Position numbers and translations under genes: made by a program
In this document: positions 18,845 to 28,510 of the stretch, in pieces
How positions within the stretch are numbered: the first letter of the stretch is position 1
Layout: the number at the start of each line of letters is the position of its first letter
Assembly: GCF_900155915.1 (NCBI RefSeq)
Contig: NZ_FTPO01000003.1
Span: forward strand, 310,001-374,000
Direction of reading: 5' to 3'
DNA: 64,000 nucleotides
From: Microbacterium sp. RU33B
Lineage (GTDB): Bacteria; Actinomycetota; Actinomycetes; Actinomycetales; Microbacteriaceae
Notes under the pieces: generated by a model
Told to the model about the DNA's origin: nothing
What the model saw: the letters and a program-made list of their open reading frames with translations, nothing else
The model's database searches: none

Positions 18845-20670
18845 CAGTACTTCCTCTCCATCGGCGGGTAGCGCAACTCGCCGGCTTCGTCCTTCGTGAA
18901 CACGACGGGTTTCCAATCGAGCCGGATGTGGTCTTCGGGATGCGACGAGTGGGCGTCGCCGGAGAGGTAGGCCATCGTGTGCTGCATGTAGTTCTCGTCG
19001 TCGCGATGCGGGTAGTCGTCGCGCATGTGACCGCCGCGGCTCTCCTTGCGGTTGCGCGCCGTGACGACGACGACCTCGGCCAGGTCGAGCAGGAATCCGA
19101 GCTCGACGGCCTCGAGCAGGTCGGTGTTGTACCGCTTGCCCTTGTCGTCGACGTGGATGTTGTTGAACCGCTCGCGCAGCTCGGCGATGACGTCCATCAC
19201 CTCGGCCAGCGACTCGTCGGTGCGGAACACCTGGGCCTTGCGGTCCATCTCGTCCTGCAGGGTCTTGCGCAGCACCGCGATGCGCTCCGTGCCGGGGTTG
19301 TTGCGCAGGCCTTCGATGAGCTCGCGCACCTCTTTGGCGGGGTCTTCGGGCATCGGCACGAACTCGGCGGTCTGCACGTACTTCACGGCGTTGCGGCCGG
19401 CACGCTTTCCGAACACGTTGATGTCGAGGAGCGAGTTGGTGCCGAGGCGGTTCGAGCCGTGCACCGAGACGCACGCGCACTCGCCGGCGGCGTACAGGCC
19501 CGGCACGACCGTCGTGTTGTCGCTCAGGACCTCGGCTTCGACGTTGGTCGGGATGCCGCCCATGGCGTAGTGCGCGGTCGGCATGACGGGCACGGGCTCG
19601 ACGACGGGGTCGACGCCGAGGTAGGTGCGCGCGAACTCGGTGATGTCGGGGAGCTTGGTCTCGAGCACCTCGGCGCCCAGGTGGGTGCAGTCCAAGAGGA
19701 CGTAGTCGCGGTGCGGACCGGCGCCGCGTCCTTCTGCGACCTCCTGCACCATGCAGCGGCTGACGATGTCGCGCGGCGCGAGGTCTTTGATGGTGGGGGC
19801 GTAGCGCTCCATGAAGCGCTCGCCGGAGGCGTTGCGGAGGATCGCACCCTCACCGCGGGCGCCCTCGGTGAGCAGGATGCCGAGACCGGCGAGACCGGTC
19901 GGGTGGAACTGGAAGAACTCCATGTCCTCCAGCGGCAGCCCCTTGCGCCAGATGATGCCGACGCCGTCGCCGGTGAGGGTGTGGGCGTTCGAGGTCGTCT
20001 TGAAGATCTTGCCGAACCCGCCCGTCGCGAAGATGACGGCCTTCGACTGGAAGACGTGCAGGTCGCCCGTTGCGAGCTCGTACGCCACGACGCCGGCGAT
20101 CTTCGTGGAGCCGTCGTCGTCTTTCACGGTCACGAGGTCGAGCACGTAGAACTCGTTGAAGAAGTTGATGCCGAGACGCACGCAGTTCTGGAAGAGCGTC
20201 TGCAGGATCATGTGGCCCGTGCGGTCGGCGGCGTAGCACGCGCGGCGCACCGGAGTCTTGCCGTGGTCGGCGGTGTGACCGCCGAACCGACGCTGGTCGA
20301 TCTTGCCCTCGGGCGTGCGGTTGAACGGCAGGCCCATGTTCTCGAGGTCGATCACGGCGTCGATGGCCTCTTTGGCGAGGATCTCCGCAGCATCCTGGTC
20401 GACGAGGTAGTCGCCGCCCTTGACGGTGTCGAAGGTGTGCCACTCCCACGAGTCCTCTTCGACGTTGGCGAGCGCAGCCGCCATGCCGCCCTGCGCCGCG
20501 CCCGTGTGGGAGCGCGTGGGGTAGAGCTTGGAGATCACCGCCGTCTTCGCGCCGGGGCCCGCCTCGATGGCGGCGCGCATGCCGGCGCCGCCGGCGCCCA
20601 CGATGACGACGTCGAACTGGTGGTAGTGGACGCCGTCCTTGACGTAGGACTCTGCGGTCTGGGTGCTCAC
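18844..20670 (-). CDS. sdhA: Succinate dehydrogenase flavoprotein subunit
   Basis: The catalytic subunit of complex II, oxidising succinate to fumarate in the TCA cycle; 608 residues. '[17 protein letters not shown]' binds FAD, the covalent FAD His lies in '[12 protein letters not shown]', '[20 protein letters not shown]' is an active-site region, and '[13 protein letters not shown]' closes the FAD domain. The start is GTG with AAGG about 10 nt upstream. It lies 61 bp after sdhD and overlaps sdhB by one base. Confidence 0.98.
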   Translation of the reverse strand: MSTQTAESYVKDGVHYHQFDVVIVGAGGAGMRAAIEAGPGAKTAVISKLYPTRSHTGAAQGGMAAALANVEEDSWEWHTFDTVKGGDYLVDQDAAEILAKEAIDAVIDLENMGLPFNRTPEGKIDQRRFGGHTADHGKTPVRRACYAADRTGHMILQTLFQNCVRLGINFFNEFYVLDLVTVKDDDGSTKIAGVVAYELATGDLHVFQSKAVIFATGGFGKIFKTTSNAHTLTGDGVGIIWRKGLPLEDMEFFQFHPTGLAGLGILLTEGARGEGAILRNASGERFMERYAPTIKDLAPRDIVSRCMVQEVAEGRGAGPHRDYVLLDCTHLGAEVLETKLPDITEFARTYLGVDPVVEPVPVMPTAHYAMGGIPTNVEAEVLSDNTTVVPGLYAAGECACVSVHGSNRLGTNSLLDINVFGKRAGRNAVKYVQTAEFVPMPEDPAKEVRELIEGLRNNPGTERIAVLRKTLQDEMDRKAQVFRTDESLAEVMDVIAELRERFNNIHVDDKGKRYNTDLLEAVELGFLLDLAEVVVVTARNRKESRGGHMRDDYPHRDDENYMQHTMAYLSGDAHSSHPEDHIRLDWKPVVFTKDEAGELRYPPMERKY

Positions 20671-20731
20671 GGTCAGGATGCCTTCTGGTTCTTCGTCGTC
20701 GTGGTCACGTCGTCGCTGCGGGTCGTACGGG

Positions 20732-21184
20732 TCATCGAGCCGCGCACATCTCGATCAGCCAATCGGTCTTGCTCGTCTCGATCCCGATGCACGGGTCGAA
20801 GGTGAAGACCACGAGCGTGCCGAGGAGGATGAGGAATCCGGCGGCGATCCACAGGGACCAGACGAGGACCTTGCGGGTCTTCTCGTGGAGCACGTAGTCG
20901 TTCACGATCGTGCGCATGCCGTTCGCGCCGTGGATGAGGGCGAGCCACAGCATCAGGACGTCCCACCACTGCCAGAAGGGCGTGGCGAACTTCCCGGCGA
21001 TGAACGCGAAGTCGAGGCCGTGGATGCCTTCGCCGAGCATCAGGTTGACGAAGAGGTGCCCGAAGATCAGGACGACCAGGAGCACGCCCGAGACGCGCAT
21101 GTAGATCCAGCCCCACTTCTCGAGGTTGGGCCCCGAGCGGCGCGTGGCGACGTGCGGAGTGCGGGGATCGGCGATCGTGGTCAT
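20732..21184 (-). CDS. sdhD: Succinate dehydrogenase membrane anchor subunit
   Basis: A 150-residue protein with three membrane helices. '[20 protein letters not shown]' contains the heme/quinone-site His and the Asp-Tyr pair of SdhD anchors. Together with SdhC it anchors the dehydrogenase and reduces menaquinone. It starts 1 bp after the sdhC stop. Confidence 0.95.
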   Translation of the reverse strand: MTTIADPRTPHVATRRSGPNLEKWGWIYMRVSGVLLVVLIFGHLFVNLMLGEGIHGLDFAFIAGKFATPFWQWWDVLMLWLALIHGANGMRTIVNDYVLHEKTRKVLVWSLWIAAGFLILLGTLVVFTFDPCIGIETSKTDWLIEMCAAR

Positions 21185-21185
21185 G

Positions 21186-21623
21186 TCAGTGGCCGCCCTC
21201 TCCGAATCCGGCGAACGCGAGGATCAGATGACGCGGGGCGAAGCCCGCCATCGTCACGGCCCAGACGCCCAGCACGCCCCACCAGAGCTGGCGCTGGTGG
21301 CGCGTCGCCCACGGCCAGATGTCGACCGCGATGATGCGCAGGCCGTTGTAGGCGTGGTACGCGATGGCCGCGACGAGCACGACCTCGCCGAGCGCCATGA
21401 TCGGGTTCTTGTACGTGCCGATGACGGCGTCGTAGGCCTCCGGCGACAGGCGGATCAGCGCCGTGTCGAGCACGTGGACGAGGAGGAAGAAGAAGATCGC
21501 GACGCCGGTGATGCGATGCAGCACCCACGACCACATGCCTTCCCGGCCTCGGTACAGCGTTCCCCTCGGAACTCTCGACGTGGTGTCGGACGCCGACGGT
21601 ATGACGCGTGCTGGTGCAGACAC
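21186..21623 (-). CDS. sdhC: Succinate dehydrogenase cytochrome b556 subunit
   Basis: About 145 residues with three membrane helices. 'SWVLHRITGVAIFFF' is the SdhC signature and 'AIAYHAYNGLRIIAVD' holds a heme-ligand His. GTG 21623 is the start because GGGAGG (complement of 21630-21635) lies exactly 6 nt upstream. The frame is open for 11 more codons to an ATG at 21656, but that form would bury the ribosome site inside the coding region. It is the first gene of sdhCDAB; an 18-bp palindrome lies about 140 bp upstream. Confidence 0.94.
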   Translation of the reverse strand: MSAPARVIPSASDTTSRVPRGTLYRGREGMWSWVLHRITGVAIFFFLLVHVLDTALIRLSPEAYDAVIGTYKNPIMALGEVVLVAAIAYHAYNGLRIIAVDIWPWATRHQRQLWWGVLGVWAVTMAGFAPRHLILAFAGFGEGGH

Positions 21624-21759
21624 GATCGTCCTCCCTGAATCGAACATGTGGTCCACCGGAGCCTCGTCAGCGGGGGCGAGACGGCGGAACCGGCGTCACG
21701 AGGGCGCCTCCTCCATCCTATTCCCGGCGGGAGGCATGGGCATCGTAGGGGAGCCTAAG

Positions 21760-21777
21760 TCTCTCGATATCGAGAGA
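21760..21777. promoter_or_regulatory. Perfect 18-bp palindrome in the sdhC-manC divergent region
   Basis: TCTCTCGATATCGAGAGA reads identically on both strands. On the sdh side it overlaps the position expected for the -35 of either of two TAnnnT boxes (TAGGCT 21752-21757, TACGAT 21742-21747). This suggests a repressor or activator site for sdhCDAB; manC has its own leaderless promoter about 65 bp away. The binding protein is unknown. Confidence 0.6.
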
Positions 21778-21852
21778 TTCCTCACTTCGAGGACAAGAAG
21801 GGCGGTTCTTCGCCTCCCTCCGGACGGGCAGCTCCGCAGATAGCCTGAGGTC

Positions 21853-22968
21853 ATGGCCGATCTCATTCCGGACTTCTACGCCGTCATCCCGGCCGGCGGC
21901 ATCGGCAGCCGGCTCTGGCCGCTCTCGCGGGCCGATGCGCCGAAGTTCCTCCACGACCTGACCGGCTCGGGGCACTCGCTGCTGCGCGACACGTGGGACC
22001 GCCTCGAGCCGCTCGCCGGCGCGGACCGCATCGCGGTGGTGACCGGGCGCGCGCATCGAGCGGCCGTCGAGGCCCAGCTGCCGGGAATCGACGACCTCAA
22101 CGTCTTCCTCGAGTCCGAGCCGCGCGACTCCTCCGCAGCCATCGGCCTGGCGGCGGCGGTGCTCGTGCGCCGCGAGCCCGACGTCATCATCGGGTCCTTC
22201 GCCGCCGACCACGTCATCCGTGTGCCGCACTTGTTCGAGTGGGCCGTCCGCCAGGCCGTCGCGACGGCGCGCGCGGGGTACATCTGCACGCTCGGCATCC
22301 AGCCGTCCGAGCCCTCCGTCGGCTTCGGCTACATCCGCAAGGGCACGGAGCTCGTGGTCGACGGCGCGCCGGAGGCCGCCCTCGTCGAGCGGTTCGTCGA
22401 GAAGCCCGACCTCGAGACCGCGAAGGCGTACTTCGCCGATCGCTCCTACCTGTGGAACGCGGGCATGTTCATCTCGCGCGCAGACGTGCTGCTGGCCGAA
22501 CTCGCCGCGAACGAGCCCGAGCTGCACGCGGGACTCCTCGAACTCGCGGAGGCCTGGGACGACCGCGACCGGCGCGGGCCGGCGGTCGACCGCCTGTGGC
22601 CGGGGCTCAAGAAGATCGCCATCGACTACGCCGTCGCCGAGCCCGCGGCCGAGAAGGGGCGCCTCGCCGTCGTGCCCGGGCACTTCGACTGGGACGACGT
22701 GGGGGACTTCGCCAGCCTCGCCAAGCTCAACTCGCACGGCCGCAAGAACGACCTCGCGATCCTCGGCCCCAACGCGACGATCCTCGCGGATGCCTCGAGC
22801 GGCATCGTCGTGAGTCAGACCCGTCGCGTCATCAGCCTCATCGGCGTCAAGGACATCGTCGTGGTCGACACCGACGACGCGCTGCTGGTCACCACCAGCG
22901 AGCACGCGCAGCGGGTCAAGGGCGTCGTGGACGCGCTCAAGATCGGCGGCCACGGCGACGTCCTCTGA
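21853..22968 (+). CDS. manC: Mannose-1-phosphate guanylyltransferase
   Basis: It makes GDP-mannose for cell-surface glycans and lipomannan-type glycolipids. The product is 371 residues. The nucleotidyltransferase motif 'AGGIGSRLWPLSRADAPKF' lies at residues 15-33, 'SFAADHVI' is the metal-binding strand, 'FVEKPDLETAKAYF' binds sugar phosphate, and 'YLWNAGMFI' is family-specific. It has the pyrophosphorylase domain without a fused isomerase. TAGCCT (21841-21846) is 6 nt before the ATG, so the message is probably leaderless. Confidence 0.93.
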   Translation: MADLIPDFYAVIPAGGIGSRLWPLSRADAPKFLHDLTGSGHSLLRDTWDRLEPLAGADRIAVVTGRAHRAAVEAQLPGIDDLNVFLESEPRDSSAAIGLAAAVLVRREPDVIIGSFAADHVIRVPHLFEWAVRQAVATARAGYICTLGIQPSEPSVGFGYIRKGTELVVDGAPEAALVERFVEKPDLETAKAYFADRSYLWNAGMFISRADVLLAELAANEPELHAGLLELAEAWDDRDRRGPAVDRLWPGLKKIAIDYAVAEPAAEKGRLAVVPGHFDWDDVGDFASLAKLNSHGRKNDLAILGPNATILADASSGIVVSQTRRVISLIGVKDIVVVDTDDALLVTTSEHAQRVKGVVDALKIGGHGDVL

Positions 22969-22986
22969 CGCCGTCTGCGCCAAGCC

Positions 22987-23077
22987 GTGACGGAGTGAGT
23001 CGGCTCTGTTGCGTCTTTGTAACCATTTCCCGGCTGGGCCTGCGCGGGAATGCAAGCAGGCCGTCACACTCTGTAAC
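22987..23077 (+). promoter_or_regulatory. Structured leader/promoter region upstream of the nucleoside importer
   Basis: The 159-bp gap between manC and the BMP lipoprotein holds two nested inverted repeats: GTGACGG (22987-22993) with CCGTCAC (23061-23067), and GGCCTGC (23037-23043) with GCAGGCC (23056-23062). The two pairings share bases 23061-23062 and so compete. TGTAAC occurs twice (23018-23023, 23072-23077). It may be the manC terminator plus the importer promoter; no known riboswitch was recognised. Confidence 0.35.
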
Positions 23078-23127
23078 TTCGATACCGCCCTGCGAGGTAC
23101 GCGGGGCTCCCTGTACGGAGGCGTGAC

Positions 23128-24243
23128 TTGACCATCACAACCACCAAGAAGTTCGTCGGTCTTGCGGGGGCGGCGGGGCTCGTCCTCGCGCTCGCGGGCT
23201 GCGGCTCGGCCCCGACCACCGACGGCACCGGAAGCGCGGCACCCGAAGCCGGCTCCGACTTCATCCCCTGCCTGATCTCCGACGAGGGCGGCTGGAACGA
23301 CAAGTCGTTCAACCAGTCGGCCAAGGAGGGCATGGACCGCGCAGCGGCCGAGCTCAACGTCGAAGCGATCGAGGTCGAGTCCAGCTCGGCGAACGACTAC
23401 GCGCCCAACCTCGAGAACCTCGTGGCCGAAGGCTGCACGTTCATCATCTCGGTCGGCTTCAAGCTCTCGGCTGACACGATCGCCTCGGCGACGGCCAACC
23501 CCGAGATCGAGTACGCCATCATCGACGACCGCGCCGACGCCGACGGCGACGGCGAGACCGACGCGCCCAACATCAAGCCGCTCCTCTTCGACACGGTCCA
23601 GGCCGCATACCTCGGCGGATACGCCGCGGGTGCATGGTCGAACGCGGCCGGCGTCGACAAGGTCGGCACGTTCGGCGGCATCCCGATCCCGCCCGTCACG
23701 ATCTTCATGGACGGCTTCGTCGACGGCGTCGCCAAGTACAACGAGGACAAGGGCGTGAACGTCGCGACGTTCGGCTGGGATGTCGCTGCGCAGGAGGGCG
23801 CCTTCACCGGCGGCTTCGCGGCGAACGACGGCGCCAAGCAGACCGCCCAGGGCATCATCGACCAGGGCGTCGACGTCATCCTCCCCGTCGGCGGACCGAT
23901 CTACCAGAGCGCCGCAGCGGCGATCACTGACGGCGGCGGAAGCACCGTCATGCTCGGTGTCGACTCCGACCTCGCCGTCGCCGACCCGAGTGTCGCCGAC
24001 CTCGTGCTGGTGTCGATCCTGAAGCGGATCGACCAGGCCGTCTTCGACGCCACGATGCAGGCGGCCGCCGGCGAGTTCGACGCGACGCCGTACGTCGGCA
24101 CGCTCGAGAACGAGGGCGTGGGCCTCTCCGGCTTCGGCTCGTTCGAGTCGCAGCTCCCGGACGGCCTCGTCGACGAGCTCGACGCACTGCGTCAGGCGAT
24201 CATCGACGGCGACCTCGAGGTCACGTCGCCCGCTTCGCCGTAA
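23128..24243 (+). CDS. BMP/PnrA-family nucleoside-binding lipoprotein
   Basis: The product is about 371 residues. A lipoprotein signal ends in 'LALAGC' (Cys about residue 25). The Bmp domain pattern is clear: 'ISDEGGWNDKSFNQSAKEGM', 'AYLGGYAAGAW' and 'VGTFGGIPIPPVTIFMDGF'. Related proteins bind purine nucleosides for ABC import, and cdd, deoA and add downstream support that role. The start is TTG 23128, with GGAGG 6 nt upstream; the nearby GTG at 23122 is out of frame and stops at once. A strong terminator follows, so this protein should be made in excess over the transporter genes. Confidence 0.92.
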   Translation: MTITTTKKFVGLAGAAGLVLALAGCGSAPTTDGTGSAAPEAGSDFIPCLISDEGGWNDKSFNQSAKEGMDRAAAELNVEAIEVESSSANDYAPNLENLVAEGCTFIISVGFKLSADTIASATANPEIEYAIIDDRADADGDGETDAPNIKPLLFDTVQAAYLGGYAAGAWSNAAGVDKVGTFGGIPIPPVTIFMDGFVDGVAKYNEDKGVNVATFGWDVAAQEGAFTGGFAANDGAKQTAQGIIDQGVDVILPVGGPIYQSAAAAITDGGGSTVMLGVDSDLAVADPSVADLVLVSILKRIDQAVFDATMQAAAGEFDATPYVGTLENEGVGLSGFGSFESQLPDGLVDELDALRQAIIDGDLEVTSPASP

Positions 24244-24257
24244 GCGACACACCCCGC

Positions 24258-24305
24258 GCCGCGGTCGGCCGGATGCACAGCGCATCTGGCCGACCGCGGC
24301 CTTTT
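24258..24305 (+). terminator. Rho-independent terminator after the nucleoside-binding protein
   Basis: Perfect 13-bp arms GCCGCGGTCGGCC (24258-24270) and GGCCGACCGCGGC (24288-24300), followed by CTTTT (24301-24305). It separates the binding-protein gene from the ATPase gene, which has its own -10 box at 24326. Confidence 0.85.
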
Positions 24306-24338
24306 GGCCCTCAGACCCGACTAGATAGGGTGCACAGT

Positions 24339-25853
24339 ATGAAGCTCGAGCTCCGCGGCATCACCAAGCGGTTCGGCAGCCTCGTCGCCAACGATCACAT
24401 CGATCTCGTGGTCGAGCCGGGGGAGATCCACGCGCTCCTCGGCGAGAACGGGGCGGGCAAGTCGACCCTCATGAACGTCCTCTACGGCCTGTACCAGGCC
24501 GACGAAGGGGAGATCCTCCTGGACGACGTCGTCCAGCACTTCCGGGGTCCGGGCGATGCCATGGCCGCCGGCATCGGCATGGTGCACCAGCACTTCATGC
24601 TCATCCCCGTCTTCACCGTCGCCGAGAACGTCATGCTCGGTCACGAGTCCACCAAGGCGCTCGGCTCGCTCGACCTGAACAAGGCCCGGGCCCACGTGCG
24701 CGATGTCGCCGCCCGCTTCGGCTTCGATGTCGACCCCGACGCCCTGGTCGGCGATCTGCCCGTCGGCGTGCAGCAGCGGGTCGAGATCATCAAGGCGCTC
24801 TCCCGCGATGCGAAGGTGCTCGTCTTCGACGAGCCGACCGCCGTGCTGACGCCGCAGGAGACCGACGAGCTCATGGGCATCATGCGCCAGCTCCGCGACG
24901 AGGGCACCTCGATCGTCTTCATCACGCACAAGCTGCGCGAAGTGCGCGCCGTCGCCGACCGCATCACCGTCGTGCGGCTCGGCAAGATCGTCGGCGAGGC
25001 GCAGGCCACTGCCTCCAACGCCGAGCTCGCGTCGCTCATGGTGGGACGCGCGGTCGAGCTCACGGTCCACAAGGATCCGCCTCGTCTCGGCGAGGGCGGC
25101 CTCGCGGTTCAAGGACTCCGCGTCGTCACACCCGCGGGCGTCGTCGTCGTCGACGATGTCACCTTCGACGTGCGGCCCGGTGAAGTGCTCGCCGTCGCGG
25201 GCGTCCAGGGCAACGGGCAGACCGAGCTCGTCGAAGCGCTCGTCGGCCTCGCGACGGGGGTCAGCGGCTCGATCACCCTCGGCGGCACCGAGCTCGTGGG
25301 CAAGTCCGTGCGCGCCATCCTCGACGAAGGCGTCGGCTTCGTTCCCGAAGACCGCAAGGAGGACGGCCTCGTGGGCACGTTCTCGGTCGCGGAGAACCTC
25401 ATCCTGGACCGATCGTCCGACTCCGAGTTCGTCACGGCCGGCACCATCCGCAGAGGCGTGCTCGACGAGTTCGCGAAGGCCCGCATCGAGGAGTACGACA
25501 TCCGCACGCAGAGTGCCGCTACCGCAGCGGGCACCCTCTCCGGGGGCAATCAGCAGAAGGTCGTCATCGCCCGCGAGATGAGCCGGGAGCTGCGACTGTT
25601 CATCGCGGCCCAGCCCACGCGCGGCGTCGATGTCGGATCGATCGAATTCATCCACCGGAGGATCGTCGAGACGCGCGACGCCGGTGTGCCCGTCGTCGTC
25701 GTCTCGACCGAGCTCGACGAAGTCGCCGCCCTCGCCGACCGGATCGCGGTCATGTACCGCGGCAGGGTCATCGGCATCGTGCCCGGAGACACGCCGCGCG
25801 ACGTGCTCGGGCTCATGATGGCCGGAGAGATCCCCGAAGGAGTGGCCGCATGA
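24339..25853 (+). CDS. Nucleoside ABC transporter ATP-binding protein (two NBDs)
   Basis: About 504 residues with two tandem nucleotide-binding domains, as in YufO/RbsA-type importers. NBD1 has Walker A 'GENGAGKST', signature 'LPVGVQQRVEI' and Walker B 'VLVFDEPTA'. NBD2 has a degenerate Walker A ('GVQGNGQTEL'), an intact signature ('LSGGNQQK') and Gln in place of the catalytic Glu ('FIAAQPTRGVD'); this asymmetry is normal for the family. TAGGGT (24326-24331) lies 7 nt before ATG 24339, giving a probable leaderless start independent of the upstream terminator. It overlaps the next permease by 4 bp. Confidence 0.95.
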   Translation: MKLELRGITKRFGSLVANDHIDLVVEPGEIHALLGENGAGKSTLMNVLYGLYQADEGEILLDDVVQHFRGPGDAMAAGIGMVHQHFMLIPVFTVAENVMLGHESTKALGSLDLNKARAHVRDVAARFGFDVDPDALVGDLPVGVQQRVEIIKALSRDAKVLVFDEPTAVLTPQETDELMGIMRQLRDEGTSIVFITHKLREVRAVADRITVVRLGKIVGEAQATASNAELASLMVGRAVELTVHKDPPRLGEGGLAVQGLRVVTPAGVVVVDDVTFDVRPGEVLAVAGVQGNGQTELVEALVGLATGVSGSITLGGTELVGKSVRAILDEGVGFVPEDRKEDGLVGTFSVAENLILDRSSDSEFVTAGTIRRGVLDEFAKARIEEYDIRTQSAATAAGTLSGGNQQKVVIAREMSRELRLFIAAQPTRGVDVGSIEFIHRRIVETRDAGVPVVVVSTELDEVAALADRIAVMYRGRVIGIVPGDTPRDVLGLMMAGEIPEGVAA

Positions 25854-27172
25854 GCGACCTGACGCCCGGTTCGAACCCGAACCCTCTCAAGGGGATGCCG
25901 GAGGAGCAGCTGCCCGCGGCATCCGGTCCCCTCACGGGGACGCCCGACATCGCTCCGCCGCCGAGGCAGAACGTGTTCATCAAGGAGCTCCTGCGCGGGA
26001 GCGCGGTCACGACGATCCTCGCCGTGGTCGTGGCGATGGTCGTCGGCGGCATCCTGATCGCGATCACGAACGAAGAGGTGCAGGCGGCCTCCGGGTACTT
26101 CTTCGCCCAGCCCGGCGACACGTTCGTCGCCATCTGGAACGCTATCTACGGCGGGTACGAGGCCCTCTTCCGCGGCTCGATCTTCAACGCGCGCGCCGCG
26201 GACTTCGCCACCGCGATCCGGCCCTTCACCAACACGCTGGGCTTCGCGGCCCCGCTCATCGCTGCCGGACTCGGCGTCGCGGTGGCGTTCCGCGTCGGAC
26301 TGTTCAACATCGGCGGCCGCGGCCAGATCCTCATCGCCGCGGCGACGGCCGCGCTTCTGACGTTCCACCTCGACCTCCCCCCGTTCATCCACATCCCGCT
26401 CACGCTGGCGGCCGGCATCGCCGGCGGCGCGATCTGGGGCGGGATCGTCGGTGTCCTCAAGGCCCGAACGGGCGCGCACGAGGTCATCCTGACGATCATG
26501 CTCAACTACGTCGCGTTCTATCTCGTCGCGTGGATGGTGCGCACCCCCGGGCTTCTGCAGCGCGAAGCCGAGGATCAGCCGATCTCCGACCCCACACCGG
26601 CATCCGCCCAGTTCCCCGAACTGCTCGGGCCACGCTTCCCGTTGCTGGACTGGGGCTTCGTCATCGTCATCCTGGCCACCGTGTTCGTGTGGTGGCTCGT
26701 CGAGCGCTCGTCGCTCGGCTTCCGCATGCGCGCCGTGGGAGAGAACCCCCACGCGGCGCTCGCGTCGGGCATCTCGGTGCAGCGCATGTACATCTACGCC
26801 ATGCTCTTCGCGGGCGGCCTGGCCGGCCTCGCGGGCATGAACCAGATCCAGGGCGCCGTCACGAGCGGATTCGACGGGCTCATCGACGCCGGCATCGGCT
26901 TCGATGCGATCACCGTCGCGCTCCTCGGGCGCAGCCGTGCGTGGGGCGTGTTCGCCGCGGGCATCCTGTTCGGCGCCCTCAAATCCGGGTCGTTCACGAT
27001 GCAGGCGTCGCAGGGGATCCCCGTCGACATCGTGCTGGTCGTGCAGTCGCTGATCGTGCTGTTCATCGCGGCGCCGCCGCTCATCCGCACGATCTTCTTC
27101 CTGCCCAAGACCGATGCGGAGAAGGCGGCGAAGGCGAGAGCCAAGGCCGCGAAGAAGGCGGTGAGCGCATGA
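25850..27172 (+). CDS. Nucleoside ABC transporter permease 1
   Basis: A 440-residue membrane protein of the BPD_transp_2 (LivH/RbsC-like) class. 'FRVGLFNIGGRGQILIAAAT' is the hallmark loop of BMP-type nucleoside permeases, and 'LALASGISVQRMYIYAMLF'-like segments follow. It has about ten membrane helices, a Pro-rich cytoplasmic N-terminus and a Lys/Ala-rich tail. It overlaps both neighbours by ATGA. Confidence 0.93.
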   Translation: MSDLTPGSNPNPLKGMPEEQLPAASGPLTGTPDIAPPPRQNVFIKELLRGSAVTTILAVVVAMVVGGILIAITNEEVQAASGYFFAQPGDTFVAIWNAIYGGYEALFRGSIFNARAADFATAIRPFTNTLGFAAPLIAAGLGVAVAFRVGLFNIGGRGQILIAAATAALLTFHLDLPPFIHIPLTLAAGIAGGAIWGGIVGVLKARTGAHEVILTIMLNYVAFYLVAWMVRTPGLLQREAEDQPISDPTPASAQFPELLGPRFPLLDWGFVIVILATVFVWWLVERSSLGFRMRAVGENPHAALASGISVQRMYIYAMLFAGGLAGLAGMNQIQGAVTSGFDGLIDAGIGFDAITVALLGRSRAWGVFAAGILFGALKSGSFTMQASQGIPVDIVLVVQSLIVLFIAAPPLIRTIFFLPKTDAEKAAKARAKAAKKAVSA

Positions 27173-28467
27173 GCACGACCTCCTCGGTGATCTCCGACGG
27201 ATCGTCCGCCGATCAGACCATCCAGCTCGCGACCGTGCGCGTGCGGCACAAGAAGTTCGCCATCACCCTCGCGATCGTCACCGTCCTGCTCGGACTGCTG
27301 TTCCTGCTCGCCCCGCGCGACGGCATCAGCACGTTCCGGCTCGGCGACCCCGGCTCCGTCTTCGCCCTCCCGAACGTGGGGGTGCCCACCGCAGCCACCT
27401 GCTGGGCCGTCTTCGTCCTTCTCGTCCTGCTCACGCTGTGGGCGGTGTGGGATGCCTACGGCTACCGCCGCTCGCCGGTCTGGCTCGCGATCGCGTACGG
27501 TGTGCTCGCCGTGTTCGCCTTCCTCACCTGGGCGGCGGCCGACGGCCTGGTGCCGGTGACGGGCCTGCTGTTCGGGGCGGTCTCGCTCTCGGTGCCGCTC
27601 GTGTTCGGAGCGCTCGGCGGTGTCATCGGCGAGCGGGTCGGCGTCGTCAACGTGGCCATCGAGGCGCAGCTGCTCCTCGGCGCCTTCAGCGCCGCGCTCC
27701 TCTCGAGCATCACCGGCAGTCCGTTCGTCGGCCTGTTCGGCGCCATGATCGGCGGAGTGCTCGTCGCCTTCGTGCTGGGCGCTTTCGCGATCAAGTACCT
27801 CGTCGAACAGGTCATCGTCGGGGTCGTGCTGAACGTGCTGGTGACCGGCCTGACGGGCTTCCTGTACGGTGTCCTGCTGGTCCCCAACGCCGAGGCGCTG
27901 AACACGCCCATCCGCTTCACGCGCTTCGAGATCCCGCTCCTGTCGGAGATCCCGATCCTCGGGCCGGTGCTGTTCAACCAGACCTTCATCGTGTACCTCA
28001 TGTACGTCGTGGTCGCGGTCGTCGCGTGGGGCATGTACCGCACGCGCTGGGGCCTGCGGCTGCGCGCCGTGGGTGAGCACCCCCAGGCGGCAGACACGGT
28101 CGGCATCAAGGTCAACACCTCCCGGTTCTGGAACCTGTCGCTCGCCGGCGCCATCGCGGGCATCGGCGGTGCGTACTTCACGCTCGTCTCCGTGCCGCAG
28201 TTCGGCAAGGAGATGACGGCGGGTCTGGGCTTCATCGCCCTCGCCGCGGTGATCTTCGGCCGGTGGGACCCGCTGCGGGCGACCCTCGCAGCCCTGCTGT
28301 TCGGCTTCGCGACGAACCTGCAGAACCTGCTCACGGTGCTCAAGACGCCGATTCCGAGCGAGTTCATGCTGATGCTGCCGTACCTCGTGACGATCCTCGC
28401 GGTCGCCGGGTTCGCGGGGCAGATCCGCGGTCCCGCCGCGGCCGGCAAACCGTACATCAAGGGATGA
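27169..28467 (+). CDS. Nucleoside ABC transporter permease 2
   Basis: About 432 residues, the partner permease. 'GERVGVVNVAIEAQLLLGAF' corresponds to the conserved loop in permease 1, and 'VGEHPQAADTVGIKVN' is shared by the family. The frame is open upstream, but ATG 27169 overlaps the previous stop. It ends 43 bp before cdd, which has an AAGGGGAG ribosome site. Confidence 0.93.
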   Translation: MSTTSSVISDGSSADQTIQLATVRVRHKKFAITLAIVTVLLGLLFLLAPRDGISTFRLGDPGSVFALPNVGVPTAATCWAVFVLLVLLTLWAVWDAYGYRRSPVWLAIAYGVLAVFAFLTWAAADGLVPVTGLLFGAVSLSVPLVFGALGGVIGERVGVVNVAIEAQLLLGAFSAALLSSITGSPFVGLFGAMIGGVLVAFVLGAFAIKYLVEQVIVGVVLNVLVTGLTGFLYGVLLVPNAEALNTPIRFTRFEIPLLSEIPILGPVLFNQTFIVYLMYVVVAVVAWGMYRTRWGLRLRAVGEHPQAADTVGIKVNTSRFWNLSLAGAIAGIGGAYFTLVSVPQFGKEMTAGLGFIALAAVIFGRWDPLRATLAALLFGFATNLQNLLTVLKTPIPSEFMLMLPYLVTILAVAGFAGQIRGPAAAGKPYIKG

Positions 28468-28510
28468 CGCGGCCACGAGCTGCGGCATCCGTCCACACCC
28501 AAGGGGAGCA

